DNA of 46,419 nt, taken from positions 1 through 46,419 of the forward strand of contig CANQVE010000014.1 in the NCBI GenBank assembly GCA_947627205.1, given 5' to 3'. This stretch comes from an uncultured Clostridia bacterium (GTDB lineage Bacteria; Bacillota; Clostridia; Oscillospirales; Ruminococcaceae). Both the position numbers and the translations under genes were made by a program. Positions 34,484-41,862 of the stretch are shown here, piece by piece (the first letter of the stretch is position 1; every line of letters starts with the position of its first letter). Under the pieces are notes generated by a model. That model did not search any database. It saw only the letters and a program-made list of their open reading frames with translations, and had not been told where the DNA came from.

Positions 34484-35593
34484 ATGGCGGAAAATGCCAA
34501 TAATTTGCCCGTGAGGGCTTATGCCGAAAGATTTGTTTTTATGGCGGCAGTCGTTGTGCTGGCGGCGTTTATGCAGGGACTTAGAGCCGCGGTGGTCTGC
34601 GCCGTAGCGGTCGTTTCGGCAATGGCTGTAGACGCGCTGTGCTGTCTGGCGAGAAAACAGCGCTATGCTCCGAAAGACATGGCTGTGCCGTTCTGGGGGC
34701 TTTGTTCGGGAATTATGATGCCGATAAGCGCTCCGATCTGGGCGGCGATATTGTCTGCGGCGGTCTGCATAATTGTCGGAAAGCACTTTTTCGGTTCTTC
34801 GGACAATATCCTGTTCTGCCCGCCCGCTATATCTACGGCTTTTATGATACTCTGCTATCCCGCGCAGATGCTGTATTTTCCGAAATACGGAGAGACATAC
34901 CCCGTTTTCGGGAGCTATAACGGCACGCTTATACACTCCGCAGAATATTCTCTGCGCATAGGCTATACGCCGTCCGAGGATATCTGGGATACGCTCCTCG
35001 GATTTACAAGCGGTGCAATAGGCACAATTTATATCCTTGTAATACTTGTCTGCGGGATTTGCCTTGCAGTCCGCAGAAAGGCAAGTCCCGCCGCAATGCT
35101 TTCGTGCATAATAACGGTAGGCATAATGGCGTTCTTTTTCCCGAGGGCGAAATACAGCGCATGGAACTCGGTATTCTACGAGCTTTCTTCGGGATATCTG
35201 CTTTTCGGAACGGTTTTTTTGTGTGCCGAGCCGTACCGTATGCCGAAAAGAACTTCCGCGCGCATAATCTACGGCGCAGTTCTGGGATATATAACCATGA
35301 TGTTCCGCGCATACGGAAGAACAGAGGGCGGATTTATATTTGCACTTTTGGTAGTGAGCGCGCTTACGGACTGTTTTGACAGGTTTGTGGACAATTTAGC
35401 ATATTGGAGAAAGTCTTATCTTTCTTCTTTTGAAAAGAACAAAGTTAGCGTACAGAGCGGGGATATGAAGCTCACGGACACGCAGGAAATAATGATACCC
35501 GAAAAATACCGCTATAATACCCCGCCCATTGACGGAAAGATAAAGAAACATAAAGGACGCCGCAGAAACAGGAGGGACAATGGAAAACAATAA
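34484..35593 (+). CDS. RnfD/NqrB-like membrane protein lacking flavin site
   Basis: The 369-residue protein has about nine to ten helices and aligns with RnfD/NqrB: FWGLCSGIMMPISAPIWAAI (family: G-LP---P-W), IVGKHFFGSSDNILFCPPA (family: IGK-VFGG-G-NPFNPA), LLGFTSGAIG (family: G---GSIGETS) and EGGFIFALLVVSALTDCFDR at the end. The SGAT motif that carries covalently bound FMN on Thr is replaced by HSAE before YSLRIGYTPS, and the ATDPVTSP loop by CAEPYRMP. So it keeps the fold but not the flavin site. A charged tail (KKHKGRRRNRRDNGKQ) is added. ATG 34484 follows AAAGGAATTTAACT. It overlaps the RnfE-like gene by 14 bases. Confidence 0.8.
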   Translation: MAENANNLPVRAYAERFVFMAAVVVLAAFMQGLRAAVVCAVAVVSAMAVDALCCLARKQRYAPKDMAVPFWGLCSGIMMPISAPIWAAILSAAVCIIVGKHFFGSSDNILFCPPAISTAFMILCYPAQMLYFPKYGETYPVFGSYNGTLIHSAEYSLRIGYTPSEDIWDTLLGFTSGAIGTIYILVILVCGICLAVRRKASPAAMLSCIITVGIMAFFFPRAKYSAWNSVFYELSSGYLLFGTVFLCAEPYRMPKRTSARIIYGAVLGYITMMFRAYGRTEGGFIFALLVVSALTDCFDRFVDNLAYWRKSYLSSFEKNKVSVQSGDMKLTDTQEIMIPEKYRYNTPPIDGKIKKHKGRRRNRRDNGKQ

Positions 35594-36185
35594 CAAGCCC
35601 TTAAGTTACGACGGGCTTTTCAGACAAAATATAGTGCTTGTGAGCGGACTTGTCTCCGCCCCGATAATAATAGCCTGCACGACGCTTATGCATGCGCTTG
35701 TCCTTTCCATAGGCTTTTTTATGATATCCTACCTGTCCATACTGATATGCAGGTTTATCCCGTCAAAGATAGCCTATACTTTCAGGATAATGCTCTATGC
35801 GCTGGTGGCGGCGGCGCTGTATATACCGACGGTATTGCTCCTCAATAAACTGTTTCCCGAAGCCGCAAATCAAGTCATGCTGTATATCGGGCTTATGACG
35901 GTAAATTCACTCTTATTCGCAAAGACCGAAAGCCGATTTTATCTTATCCCGCTTGGGAAAATGGCAATAGACGTTCTGGTTTATATTGCGGGATTTGCAC
36001 TCGTTGCGTTTGTTGTCGGCTTTATAAGAGAGATCTTGGCAAACGGAACGCTTTTCGGAACAGAGATTTGCCCCGCGATTATGCCCGCGGCTAGCTCTCC
36101 GTTTTTCGGGTTTATACTTGTGGGATTGCTTGCGGCGCTGTGCAGGGCAATTTCCGAGCGCCGAAAGGAGCGCGGAGATGGCTGA
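35580..36185 (+). CDS. RnfE/NqrD-like membrane protein lacking Fe-S Cys
   Basis: A 201-residue, six-helix protein. QNIVLVSGLVSAPIIIAC matches the family start QNP-LVQLLGLCP-LAV, with Ala in place of the cluster Cys before Pro. MTVNSLLFAKTESRF matches VNC-ILGRAEAFA with Ser for the second Cys. GFIREILANGTLFG is the strongly conserved RnfE/NqrD motif (GF-REILG-GTLFG), so the family call is firm. Both ligands of the intramembrane [2Fe-2S] cluster are thus missing. A good AGGAGG site lies inside the end of the RnfD-like gene. It overlaps the RnfA-like start by eight bases. Confidence 0.85.
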   Translation: MENNNKPLSYDGLFRQNIVLVSGLVSAPIIIACTTLMHALVLSIGFFMISYLSILICRFIPSKIAYTFRIMLYALVAAALYIPTVLLLNKLFPEAANQVMLYIGLMTVNSLLFAKTESRFYLIPLGKMAIDVLVYIAGFALVAFVVGFIREILANGTLFGTEICPAIMPAASSPFFGFILVGLLAALCRAISERRKERGDG

Positions 36186-36774
36186 AGTTTTTGCAAGAAT
36201 GATAAGCCTTGCGATGATCGCGATTTTTTCACAGAACGCGGTATTTGACAGGGCTTTCGGCGTGGACGTAGCGATATACGCTTCAAGAAAAAATCACCAC
36301 ATAATCGGCTTTACCGTTGCCACAACTATTATGACGACGCTTGCGAGCGCGGCGGCGTATGTTTTCGACATAATGCTTCTGCCGACGAAATACGGATATT
36401 TGTTTATGCCGCTTATTTATGTGGCAATTGTGAGCATACTCTATATGATAGGGCTGTTCGTGCTTTGGAGAGCTTTTCCGAAAGTGTTTTACAGAGTAAA
36501 ACAATATGCCCATCTTGCGGTATTCAACCTCGCGGTATTCGGAGCGCTTTTCCTAAACTACAATTTCGGAAAGGGCTTTGCGGGTTATGTAGGTTACGGT
36601 TTCGGTACGGGAATAGGTTTTTTCCTTGCCTGTTTCCTGCTGAATATCGTACACGAAAGATTTAACAGCGAAAAGATACCCCGTATGCTCAGAGGTTATC
36701 CCATAACGCTTATTTTTATAGGAATAATTTCTTTGGCATTAAACGTTTTAGTGGGATATATGACGGAATTTTAA
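36178..36774 (+). CDS. RnfA/NqrE-like membrane protein lacking Fe-S Cys
   Basis: A 198-residue, six-helix protein starting at ATG 36178 behind GGAGCGCGGAG. FSQNAVFDRAFGVDVAIYAS matches the family NN-VL--FLGICPFLGVS, with Asp at the Cys position. FMPLIYVAIVSILYMIG matches LPLI-VNCAVLG with no Cys. The C-terminal PRMLRGYPITLIFIGIISLA matches P--L-G-PI-LI-AGI-ALAF. The two remaining cluster ligands are absent, so with the RnfE-like protein all four are lost. It ends the D-E-A triad. No RnfB, RnfC or RnfG gene lies in the window. Confidence 0.82.
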   Translation: MAEVFARMISLAMIAIFSQNAVFDRAFGVDVAIYASRKNHHIIGFTVATTIMTTLASAAAYVFDIMLLPTKYGYLFMPLIYVAIVSILYMIGLFVLWRAFPKVFYRVKQYAHLAVFNLAVFGALFLNYNFGKGFAGYVGYGFGTGIGFFLACFLLNIVHERFNSEKIPRMLRGYPITLIFIGIISLALNVLVGYMTEF

Positions 36775-36832
36775 GCATATAATATATTTATAGTTATTTT
36801 ATTACAATTATTGGGAACAGAGGTCACGGGCG

Positions 36833-37996
36833 TTGAAATACAAAAAGACAAAGATAAAGATAAAACGAAGTAAAGTCAACCTTTACAACAAGAGAAAAAA
36901 CAGAAAAAAACAGATCGCGGCTATAATAATAACCGCCGCGGCGGCGTGCGCACTGTGCATTCTGGGATATGGGATAGGAAAGCCTCTTATAGATTATTTC
37001 CGAAACCGCGATTCGATAATTTCGTCGTCTGCAATGTGGACGCCCGAGGGCTCGGAGACACAGGAAAGTTCTTCGGGCAATTCAAGCGCTCCCGCTCAAA
37101 GCTCGTCATCTGCTCCCGTTGAACAGCCCAAGCCCGTTATGACAAAATCGGCTTATTTCCTTTCGGGAGAAGCGGCGTTAAGCTCGGCTACGCTTAATTC
37201 GGAAATATCTGCGGCAAAATCCTTGGGGCATTCAGTCATAGTAGTAACGCTTAAAGACGGCGACGGAATGTTCCTTTATAAGACTGCAATTGAAAAGGTG
37301 CAGACAAAAGGCACGCTCACCGCCTCGCAGATAGCGTCTGAAATAGAAAAAGCGGGGCTTATCCCCGCTGCAATGATAAGCACTCTTAAAGACAAGACAA
37401 ACGGAGTTGCTCTGGGGTGCTGTTATAAGTTTGAGAGCGGCGCGACGTGGCTTGACGACCGCCCCGGAGTGGGAAAGACATGGCTCTCGCCCTTTGACGA
37501 AAAGACGGGGGAATTTATAAAGGCTATTACCTCCGAGCTTTCAGCGGCGGGATTTAAGCGCATTGTCGCGGTAGGGACGATGTACCCGAATTTCTATTCA
37601 ACGGACATTTCGGAAAACCTCGCCCATTTACCGCTAAAAGACAGGACAAAGCGCGCAGAAGCGCTGTGGAATGTTATAGCTTCGGCGAAAGAGGGCTGCG
37701 GCGAAGCAGAGCTTTATATAGAAATGGACGGCTCAAAGCTCATAGCGTCAAGAAAAGACGGAACGAACGCAGAAATGGCGTTCACTCCCGAACGGCTCAA
37801 AACCGCGAACCTTATTGTTGATTATTCTCCGTCGGAGTCCGATCCTTATGCCGAAGCGCAGAAATTCATTGAAAAACTGAAAACGGCTCTTGACGGCGCA
37901 GAATGTGTCGTAAGAATAAAGGGAAATTCTCAGACGGCGATCGAAAGTGTCAAAAAAGCATTTGAAGAGGCAGGAATTGAAGCCTTTTCACAATAA
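36833..37996 (+). CDS. Membrane-anchored exported protein, TIM-barrel-like
   Basis: It starts at TTG 36833 (ribosome site AGAGGTCACGG). The 387-residue protein has a very basic cytosolic N-terminus (about 30 residues of K/R), one helix (about 30-52), a Ser-rich linker (about 66-98) and an extracellular domain of about 280 residues. Segments such as GHSVIVVTLKDGDGMFLYKT and GFKRIVAVGTMYPNFYSTDI, and a final strand VVRIKGNSQTA, suggest a degenerate glycoside hydrolase-like barrel (DUF4015-type), but I cannot name catalytic residues. It follows the Rnf-like triad by 58 bases, perhaps in the same transcript. Confidence 0.55.
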   Translation: MKYKKTKIKIKRSKVNLYNKRKNRKKQIAAIIITAAAACALCILGYGIGKPLIDYFRNRDSIISSSAMWTPEGSETQESSSGNSSAPAQSSSSAPVEQPKPVMTKSAYFLSGEAALSSATLNSEISAAKSLGHSVIVVTLKDGDGMFLYKTAIEKVQTKGTLTASQIASEIEKAGLIPAAMISTLKDKTNGVALGCCYKFESGATWLDDRPGVGKTWLSPFDEKTGEFIKAITSELSAAGFKRIVAVGTMYPNFYSTDISENLAHLPLKDRTKRAEALWNVIASAKEGCGEAELYIEMDGSKLIASRKDGTNAEMAFTPERLKTANLIVDYSPSESDPYAEAQKFIEKLKTALDGAECVVRIKGNSQTAIESVKKAFEEAGIEAFSQ

Positions 37997-38012
37997 TTTC
38001 AAAATTATAGGC

Positions 38013-38041
38013 TTGATTTTTAAATCATAAAGCTATATAAT
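38013..38041 (+). promoter_or_regulatory. Promoter of yajC
   Basis: TTGATT (38013-38018), 17 bases, TATAAT (38036-38041). Confidence 0.7.
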
Positions 38042-38085
38042 ATATTTAATTACCAAATAATGAAAAAATGGAGGACGATTTATTT

Positions 38086-38490
38086 ATGATGAATTTACTT
38101 ATGCTGACGGCTGAAGCAGGCTCGAGCACGCAGGTCGCAGGCGGAGGGATCACTGTTGCCTCGCTTTTGTCGCTTATACTTCCGTTTGCGGCGGTCATTC
38201 TTATTTTCTATTTCCTTATTATCCGCCCCGAAAAGAAGCGCAACAAGGAAATGCAGGAAATGTTAAGCAACATCCAGGTTGCCGACGAAGTCATAACGAC
38301 AGGCGGAATTATCGGGCGCGTTCTTTCCGTAAAAGAGGACACCGTTCTTATTGAAACAGGAAGCGACCGCACAAAGATCCGCGTTATGAAAAGCTCTATA
38401 GCTAAGAACAACACCGCCCACGAGGCTCCCGAAGAAGTTGCCGAAACAAAACCCGCAAAGAGCAAAAACGGAAAGACCGAGATAAAATGA
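38086..38490 (+). CDS. yajC: Preprotein translocase subunit YajC
   Basis: YajC is the small SecDF-associated membrane protein. ATG 38086 is used; an in-frame ATG at 38068 would put the GGAGGA site inside the gene. The 134-residue protein has one helix (about 25-47), then FYFLIIRPEKKRNKEMQEM and a soluble SH3-like part with VITTGGIIGRV and VLIETGSDRTKIRV, the family hallmarks. The Lys-rich tail is unremarkable. secD and secF are not in the window. Its stop overlaps the TetR-type start (ATGA). Confidence 0.93.
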   Translation: MMNLLMLTAEAGSSTQVAGGGITVASLLSLILPFAAVILIFYFLIIRPEKKRNKEMQEMLSNIQVADEVITTGGIIGRVLSVKEDTVLIETGSDRTKIRVMKSSIAKNNTAHEAPEEVAETKPAKSKNGKTEIK

Positions 38491-39038
38491 AGACCGATCT
38501 GCGCGTTGTAAAAACCCGCGCCGTCATCAAAGACACTCTTATTTCCATAATGTCCGAAAAGGAACTGTCGAAGATAACCGTTTCGGAGCTTTGCGAAAGA
38601 GCAAGGATAAACCGAAAGACGTTCTACCGCCATTACCGCGAGATAAACGACGTAAAATCGGAGCTTGAAAACGAGGCTTTAGAGGAGTTTTCAAAGAGCT
38701 TTAAAAACGGAAGCATACTCGACATAAGAAATATCATTACGGGGATAAGCGATGTTCTGAAAGACAGGCGGGATTTTTATGCGAGAATGTTTAAGTCAAA
38801 CCCCGATCTGTTCAGCAAAGGCAGGCTAAAGACAGCTCTTTCGAGGGCTCTTGCCGCGACGCTCCGCAAATCGGGCGCAAAGGAAAACGAGCTTATGTCC
38901 GCCGCGGAATTTACAGCGGCGGGAGTTTTTTCGCTGTATTCCGAGTGGCTCGAAGAGGGCGGAGATATAGGCTTTGTGACAGAAATCTCCATAAGGCTCG
39001 TAACGGGCGCGCTTTCGGATCTTATTCGTAAAAGCTGA
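38487..39038 (+). CDS. TetR/AcrR-type regulator
   Basis: The 183-residue protein has a TetR N-terminal HTH (residues 10-55: ISIMSEKELSKITVSELCER, then ARINRKTFYRHYREIND) and a helical C-terminal domain of the TetR_C_7/DhaS-like type. The four-base overlap with yajC suggests it is made from the same transcript. The AEC transporter 17 bases downstream is a likely target or partner. No operator dyad is evident nearby. Confidence 0.88.
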   Translation: MKTDLRVVKTRAVIKDTLISIMSEKELSKITVSELCERARINRKTFYRHYREINDVKSELENEALEEFSKSFKNGSILDIRNIITGISDVLKDRRDFYARMFKSNPDLFSKGRLKTALSRALAATLRKSGAKENELMSAAEFTAAGVFSLYSEWLEEGGDIGFVTEISIRLVTGALSDLIRKS

Positions 39039-39055
39039 ACAAAGAAAGGTAAAAA

Positions 39056-40003
39056 ATGGAGTCGGTTTCAATAATCGCTTTTCAGTCGGTCGTTATGCTT
39101 ATACTTATCATAACGGGATTTTTTCTCAGAAAAAAGAACTTTTTGAACGACGAAACGACGAAACAGCTTTCAAATATTATCGTCACTGTTATAAACCCGA
39201 TACTTATTTTTAATTCATATCAGACCGAATTCAATTCAAAGCTGATACGCGGGCTTTTGTCCGCGGCGATACTCGCTTTATTCGCGCACGTTCTGTTTAT
39301 CTTTGCGGCAAAAGTCCTTGTGAGAAAGACACACAGCGACTTTGAAACAGAGCGGTTTTCGCTTATATACACAAACTGCGGATTTATGGGAATTCCGCTT
39401 GTAGAAGCGGCGTTTGGTCAGGAGGGCGTGTTCTATCTGACGGCGTATATAACCGCGTTCAATCTGTTTATCTGGACGCACGGCGCGGCGCTTATGAGCG
39501 GAGAAAAGCCGACGCCCAAAGGACTTTTGAAGATAGTTTTGTCGCCCGCAATAATCGCCATTTGTCTGGGACTTGTGACATTCTTTACGGGGATAAGGCT
39601 TCCGCAGATAATACAGGAGCCTTTAAACTATCTCGGCTCTATGAATACTCCGCTCGCAATGATAGTTTCGGGATCGACCATAGCGGGCGCGGGACTTAAA
39701 GCCGCATTTACAAACAAGCGCGTTTATCTTTATCAGGCGTTAAGGCTCTTAATATTGCCCGCAGTAACTGCCGGAGCATTTGCGCTGACGGCGTTTGCGG
39801 GAGTTTCGCCTATGGTGATAAGCGTTATGACTATTGCGGCGAGCGCGCCGACTGCCTCGCTAACAATAATGTTCGCCCACAAATACGGACGAAACGCAGG
39901 GTATGCTTCGAGCTGTTTTGCGCTTTCGACATTGTTCAGCATGGTGACAATGCCGTTAATTTCAATGCTGTCGGGGTATTTCGGTGTACTGACGGGCTTG
40001 TGA
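39056..40003 (+). CDS. AEC (auxin efflux carrier) family transporter
   Basis: A 315-residue membrane protein with about ten helices. YTNCGFMGIPLVEAAFG and the repeated half with APTASLTIMFAHKYG are the broken-helix motifs of the AEC/BART fold. Bacterial members move small organic acids such as malate or malonate. AAAGGT precedes the ATG. It is likely co-transcribed with the TetR-type regulator. Confidence 0.9.
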   Translation: MESVSIIAFQSVVMLILIITGFFLRKKNFLNDETTKQLSNIIVTVINPILIFNSYQTEFNSKLIRGLLSAAILALFAHVLFIFAAKVLVRKTHSDFETERFSLIYTNCGFMGIPLVEAAFGQEGVFYLTAYITAFNLFIWTHGAALMSGEKPTPKGLLKIVLSPAIIAICLGLVTFFTGIRLPQIIQEPLNYLGSMNTPLAMIVSGSTIAGAGLKAAFTNKRVYLYQALRLLILPAVTAGAFALTAFAGVSPMVISVMTIAASAPTASLTIMFAHKYGRNAGYASSCFALSTLFSMVTMPLISMLSGYFGVLTGL

Positions 40004-40046
40004 AAATTGCCCAATAAACATAACTTAAATTTGTAATAAATTATTG

Positions 40047-40075
40047 TTGCAAATTATTGAAAATAATGGTATAAT
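40047..40075 (+). promoter_or_regulatory. Promoter of the attenuated zinc-ribbon transcript
   Basis: TTGCAA (40047-40052), 17 bases, TATAAT (40070-40075). The transcript should begin near 40082. Confidence 0.75.
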
Positions 40076-40081
40076 AATATT

Positions 40082-40243
40082 GCTAAGATTTTTAAAAGCG
40101 TAGGATAGTATAAAGTCCTAAGGACTTCTATACTTCTTATATATTTTCCCCAATTATTTTTTTGCCGAGAAAACTGTTTTCCCCAAACAGTCGGCGCATG
40201 ATTTCGGTTCCCGCGAACACCCCCTTGTTCGCGGATTTTTTTT
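40082..40243 (+). ncRNA. Structured leader or small RNA ending in a strong terminator
   Basis: After the promoter come an AGTATA-AAGTCCTAAGGACTT-TATACT hairpin (about 40107-40133), a GCCGA-CTGTTT/AAACAG-TCGGC stem with a GAAAA bulge (about 40163-40195), and the terminator CCGCGAACA (40211-40219)/TGTTCGCGG (40226-40234) with T8. The 160-base RNA ends before the downstream gene, the layout of a riboswitch-attenuator or a free small RNA. The shape does not fit 6S or SRP RNA. The class is unrecognised. Confidence 0.55.
40211..40243 (+). terminator. Intrinsic terminator within the leader
   Basis: A nine-pair perfect stem with a CCCCCT-type loop and ATTTTTTTT. It lies 52 bases before the zinc-ribbon start codon. 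Confidence 0.9.
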
Positions 40244-40294
40244 GGTAAGACGGCGAAAAATCGCCTATAATAAATAAACGGAGGTATAAATAAT

Positions 40295-40594
40295 ATGAAC
40301 TGTCCAAACTGCGGAGCGCCTATTGATGAAAAGACCGTCGGAGCAGCAAACGAGTACAAGCCGATATCCATGTGGGGATATTTCGGCTATGAAATTCTCT
40401 TTTCGATACCTTTGATAGGGCTTATTCTGCTTATTGTATTTTCGCTGGGAGGAACGAAGAACGTCAACCTTAAAAATTTTGCGCGTTCGTATTTCTGCTA
40501 TACCATAATCGTTTTAATTTTGATAGGTATACTCGCTGCGGTACTTACGGGAATGGGAGTAACCGCAGGGATAGGTTCCTTGTTTGATCAGTGA
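40295..40594 (+). CDS. Small zinc-ribbon membrane protein
   Basis: The 99-residue protein opens with MNCPNCGAPID, half of a zinc ribbon (one CxxC pair only, so two chains or a partner must complete the site). Two hydrophobic helices follow: FSIPLIGLILLIVFSLGG and TIIVLILIGILAAVL. Between them lies an NLKNFARSYFCY loop. Such zinc-ribbon plus membrane proteins are common in gut Clostridia and of unknown role. The GGAGG site is clear. Expression is probably controlled by the terminator 52 bases upstream. Confidence 0.8.
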   Translation: MNCPNCGAPIDEKTVGAANEYKPISMWGYFGYEILFSIPLIGLILLIVFSLGGTKNVNLKNFARSYFCYTIIVLILIGILAAVLTGMGVTAGIGSLFDQ

Positions 40595-40619
40595 CGTAGT
40601 CGGAGTTTAAGCCGTGTTT

Positions 40620-40687
40620 GCTGAATATAACATATAAAAAGAAAAAAGAGGCCGGAGTTTAACTCTAGCCTCTTGCTTCTGTTTTTC
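40620..40687. repeat. Composite element copy 2 with terminator hairpin
   Basis: GCTGAATATAACATATAAAA is followed by the stem AGAGGC-CG-GAGTT / AACTC-TA-GCCTCT and GCTTCTGTTTTT. It lies between the convergent zinc-ribbon and yitT genes and can end transcription from the former. Confidence 0.75.
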
Positions 40688-40747
40688 TGCCTGTAGAAGT
40701 CAGTGAATGCCGTTAGACAGCGTAATACTAATAAACAACGTATCGGA

Positions 40748-41608
40748 CTATTTATTCTGTTTAAACACGTCTGCTACGTCGGTTATTGTGATATACGCTG
40801 TTTTGTCTATCTCGTGGACTATGTTTCTCATTTTTCCTATCTGAAAGCGGTTCATGACAAAATACACGACGGTCTTGGGCTGTCTTAAATATCCGCCCTC
40901 GCCCTGCATAATTGTCATTCCCGTTCCGAATTCCTCTGAAAGCCTTGCGCATATCTCGTCCGCTTTGGATGTTATTATCATTGCGGATTTCGCTCTGTCA
41001 AAGCCCTCTACTATAAAGTCTATCGTTTTCAGTCCCGCAAAATAAGTGACAATGGAATAAAGAGGGAGTATCCAGTTGTTTAAAAGTATACCGCACAGTA
41101 TGTAAAGCAGGACGTTGTAGATCATTACAAATGTTCCGACCGTTATGCCTATCTTTTTCGCAAAGATGACCGCCATTACTTCTATGCCGTCCATTGCGCC
41201 GCCGAACCGTATAGCGACTCCGCTCCCTACGCCCGAGATTATTCCGCCGAACAGCGCACATAAAAGCAGGTCCTGCCCCGCAAGAGGGGAAGCCATGTCA
41301 ACGTCTATCGGAAGAACGTCGGTTATCAGCCAGGCGGCGACAGAATAAACTGCGACGGTATAAATGGAATAAACTGTAAACGCCTTTCCCTGTTTTTTCA
41401 GACCGAACGCGAAGAGGGGAACGTTGAGAATTATAAGGAGCATTGAAAGGGAGATATAGTCGGGGGTTATCTGGGAGAGGAGCATAGAAGTTCCCGAAAT
41501 ACCGCTGTCGTAGAGCTTAACGGGGGCTAAGAACACAGTTATGCCGAAAGCGTTTATAATGCCTGCGGCAGTGAGGGCGAGGAAGTTTGTGAATTTCAGG
41601 TTTTTCAA
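40748..41608 (-). CDS. YitT family membrane protein (DUF2179)
   Basis: The 286-residue protein has five to six helices (DUF161, two repeats: GIINAFGITVFLAPVKLYDS then GISGTS, and FGGIISGVGSGVAIRFGGAM then DG) and a C-terminal soluble DUF2179 domain with MTIMQGEGGY and YFVMNRFQIGKMRNIVHEID. The function is unknown in general; membership is clear. It is transcribed alone from the promoter at 41642-41670. Confidence 0.92.
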   Translation of the reverse strand: MKNLKFTNFLALTAAGIINAFGITVFLAPVKLYDSGISGTSMLLSQITPDYISLSMLLIILNVPLFAFGLKKQGKAFTVYSIYTVAVYSVAAWLITDVLPIDVDMASPLAGQDLLLCALFGGIISGVGSGVAIRFGGAMDGIEVMAVIFAKKIGITVGTFVMIYNVLLYILCGILLNNWILPLYSIVTYFAGLKTIDFIVEGFDRAKSAMIITSKADEICARLSEEFGTGMTIMQGEGGYLRQPKTVVYFVMNRFQIGKMRNIVHEIDKTAYITITDVADVFKQNK

Positions 41609-41641
41609 ATCGTATCATCCTTTTCGTTTTGTGCTGATTTT

Positions 41642-41670
41642 ATTATACACCGAAAATGAGATTATGTCAA
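41642..41670 (-). promoter_or_regulatory. Promoter of the yitT-like gene
   Basis: On the - strand TTGACA (41670-41665), 17 bases, TATAAT (41647-41642). A consensus site. Confidence 0.85.
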
Positions 41671-41803
41671 GGGAAACAAGGGAAACTATTTAGCTTGTAC
41701 ACAAACTGTTGTCTGTCGTTCAAAAATTAAGCTCCATTTCAATGTAAACCATTTTCATAAAAAAGTTTGTGCAATTTATTGTACTGTATATGTTTAAATC
41801 TGG

Positions 41804-41832
41804 TTGACTTTGGGGGAAAATAATGTTATAAT
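41804..41832 (+). promoter_or_regulatory. Promoter of the EAL protein gene
   Basis: TTGACT (41804-41809), 17 bases, TATAAT (41827-41832), about 30 bases before the ATG. Confidence 0.8.
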
Positions 41833-41862
41833 AAGAATGGATTATTAGCAAGGGGTGATAGT

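Noticed and set aside
34484-36774. Ordinary Rnf complex annotation
   Set aside because: Only D, E and A homologues are present and the cofactor residues are replaced, so ferredoxin:NAD oxidoreductase activity should not be assigned.
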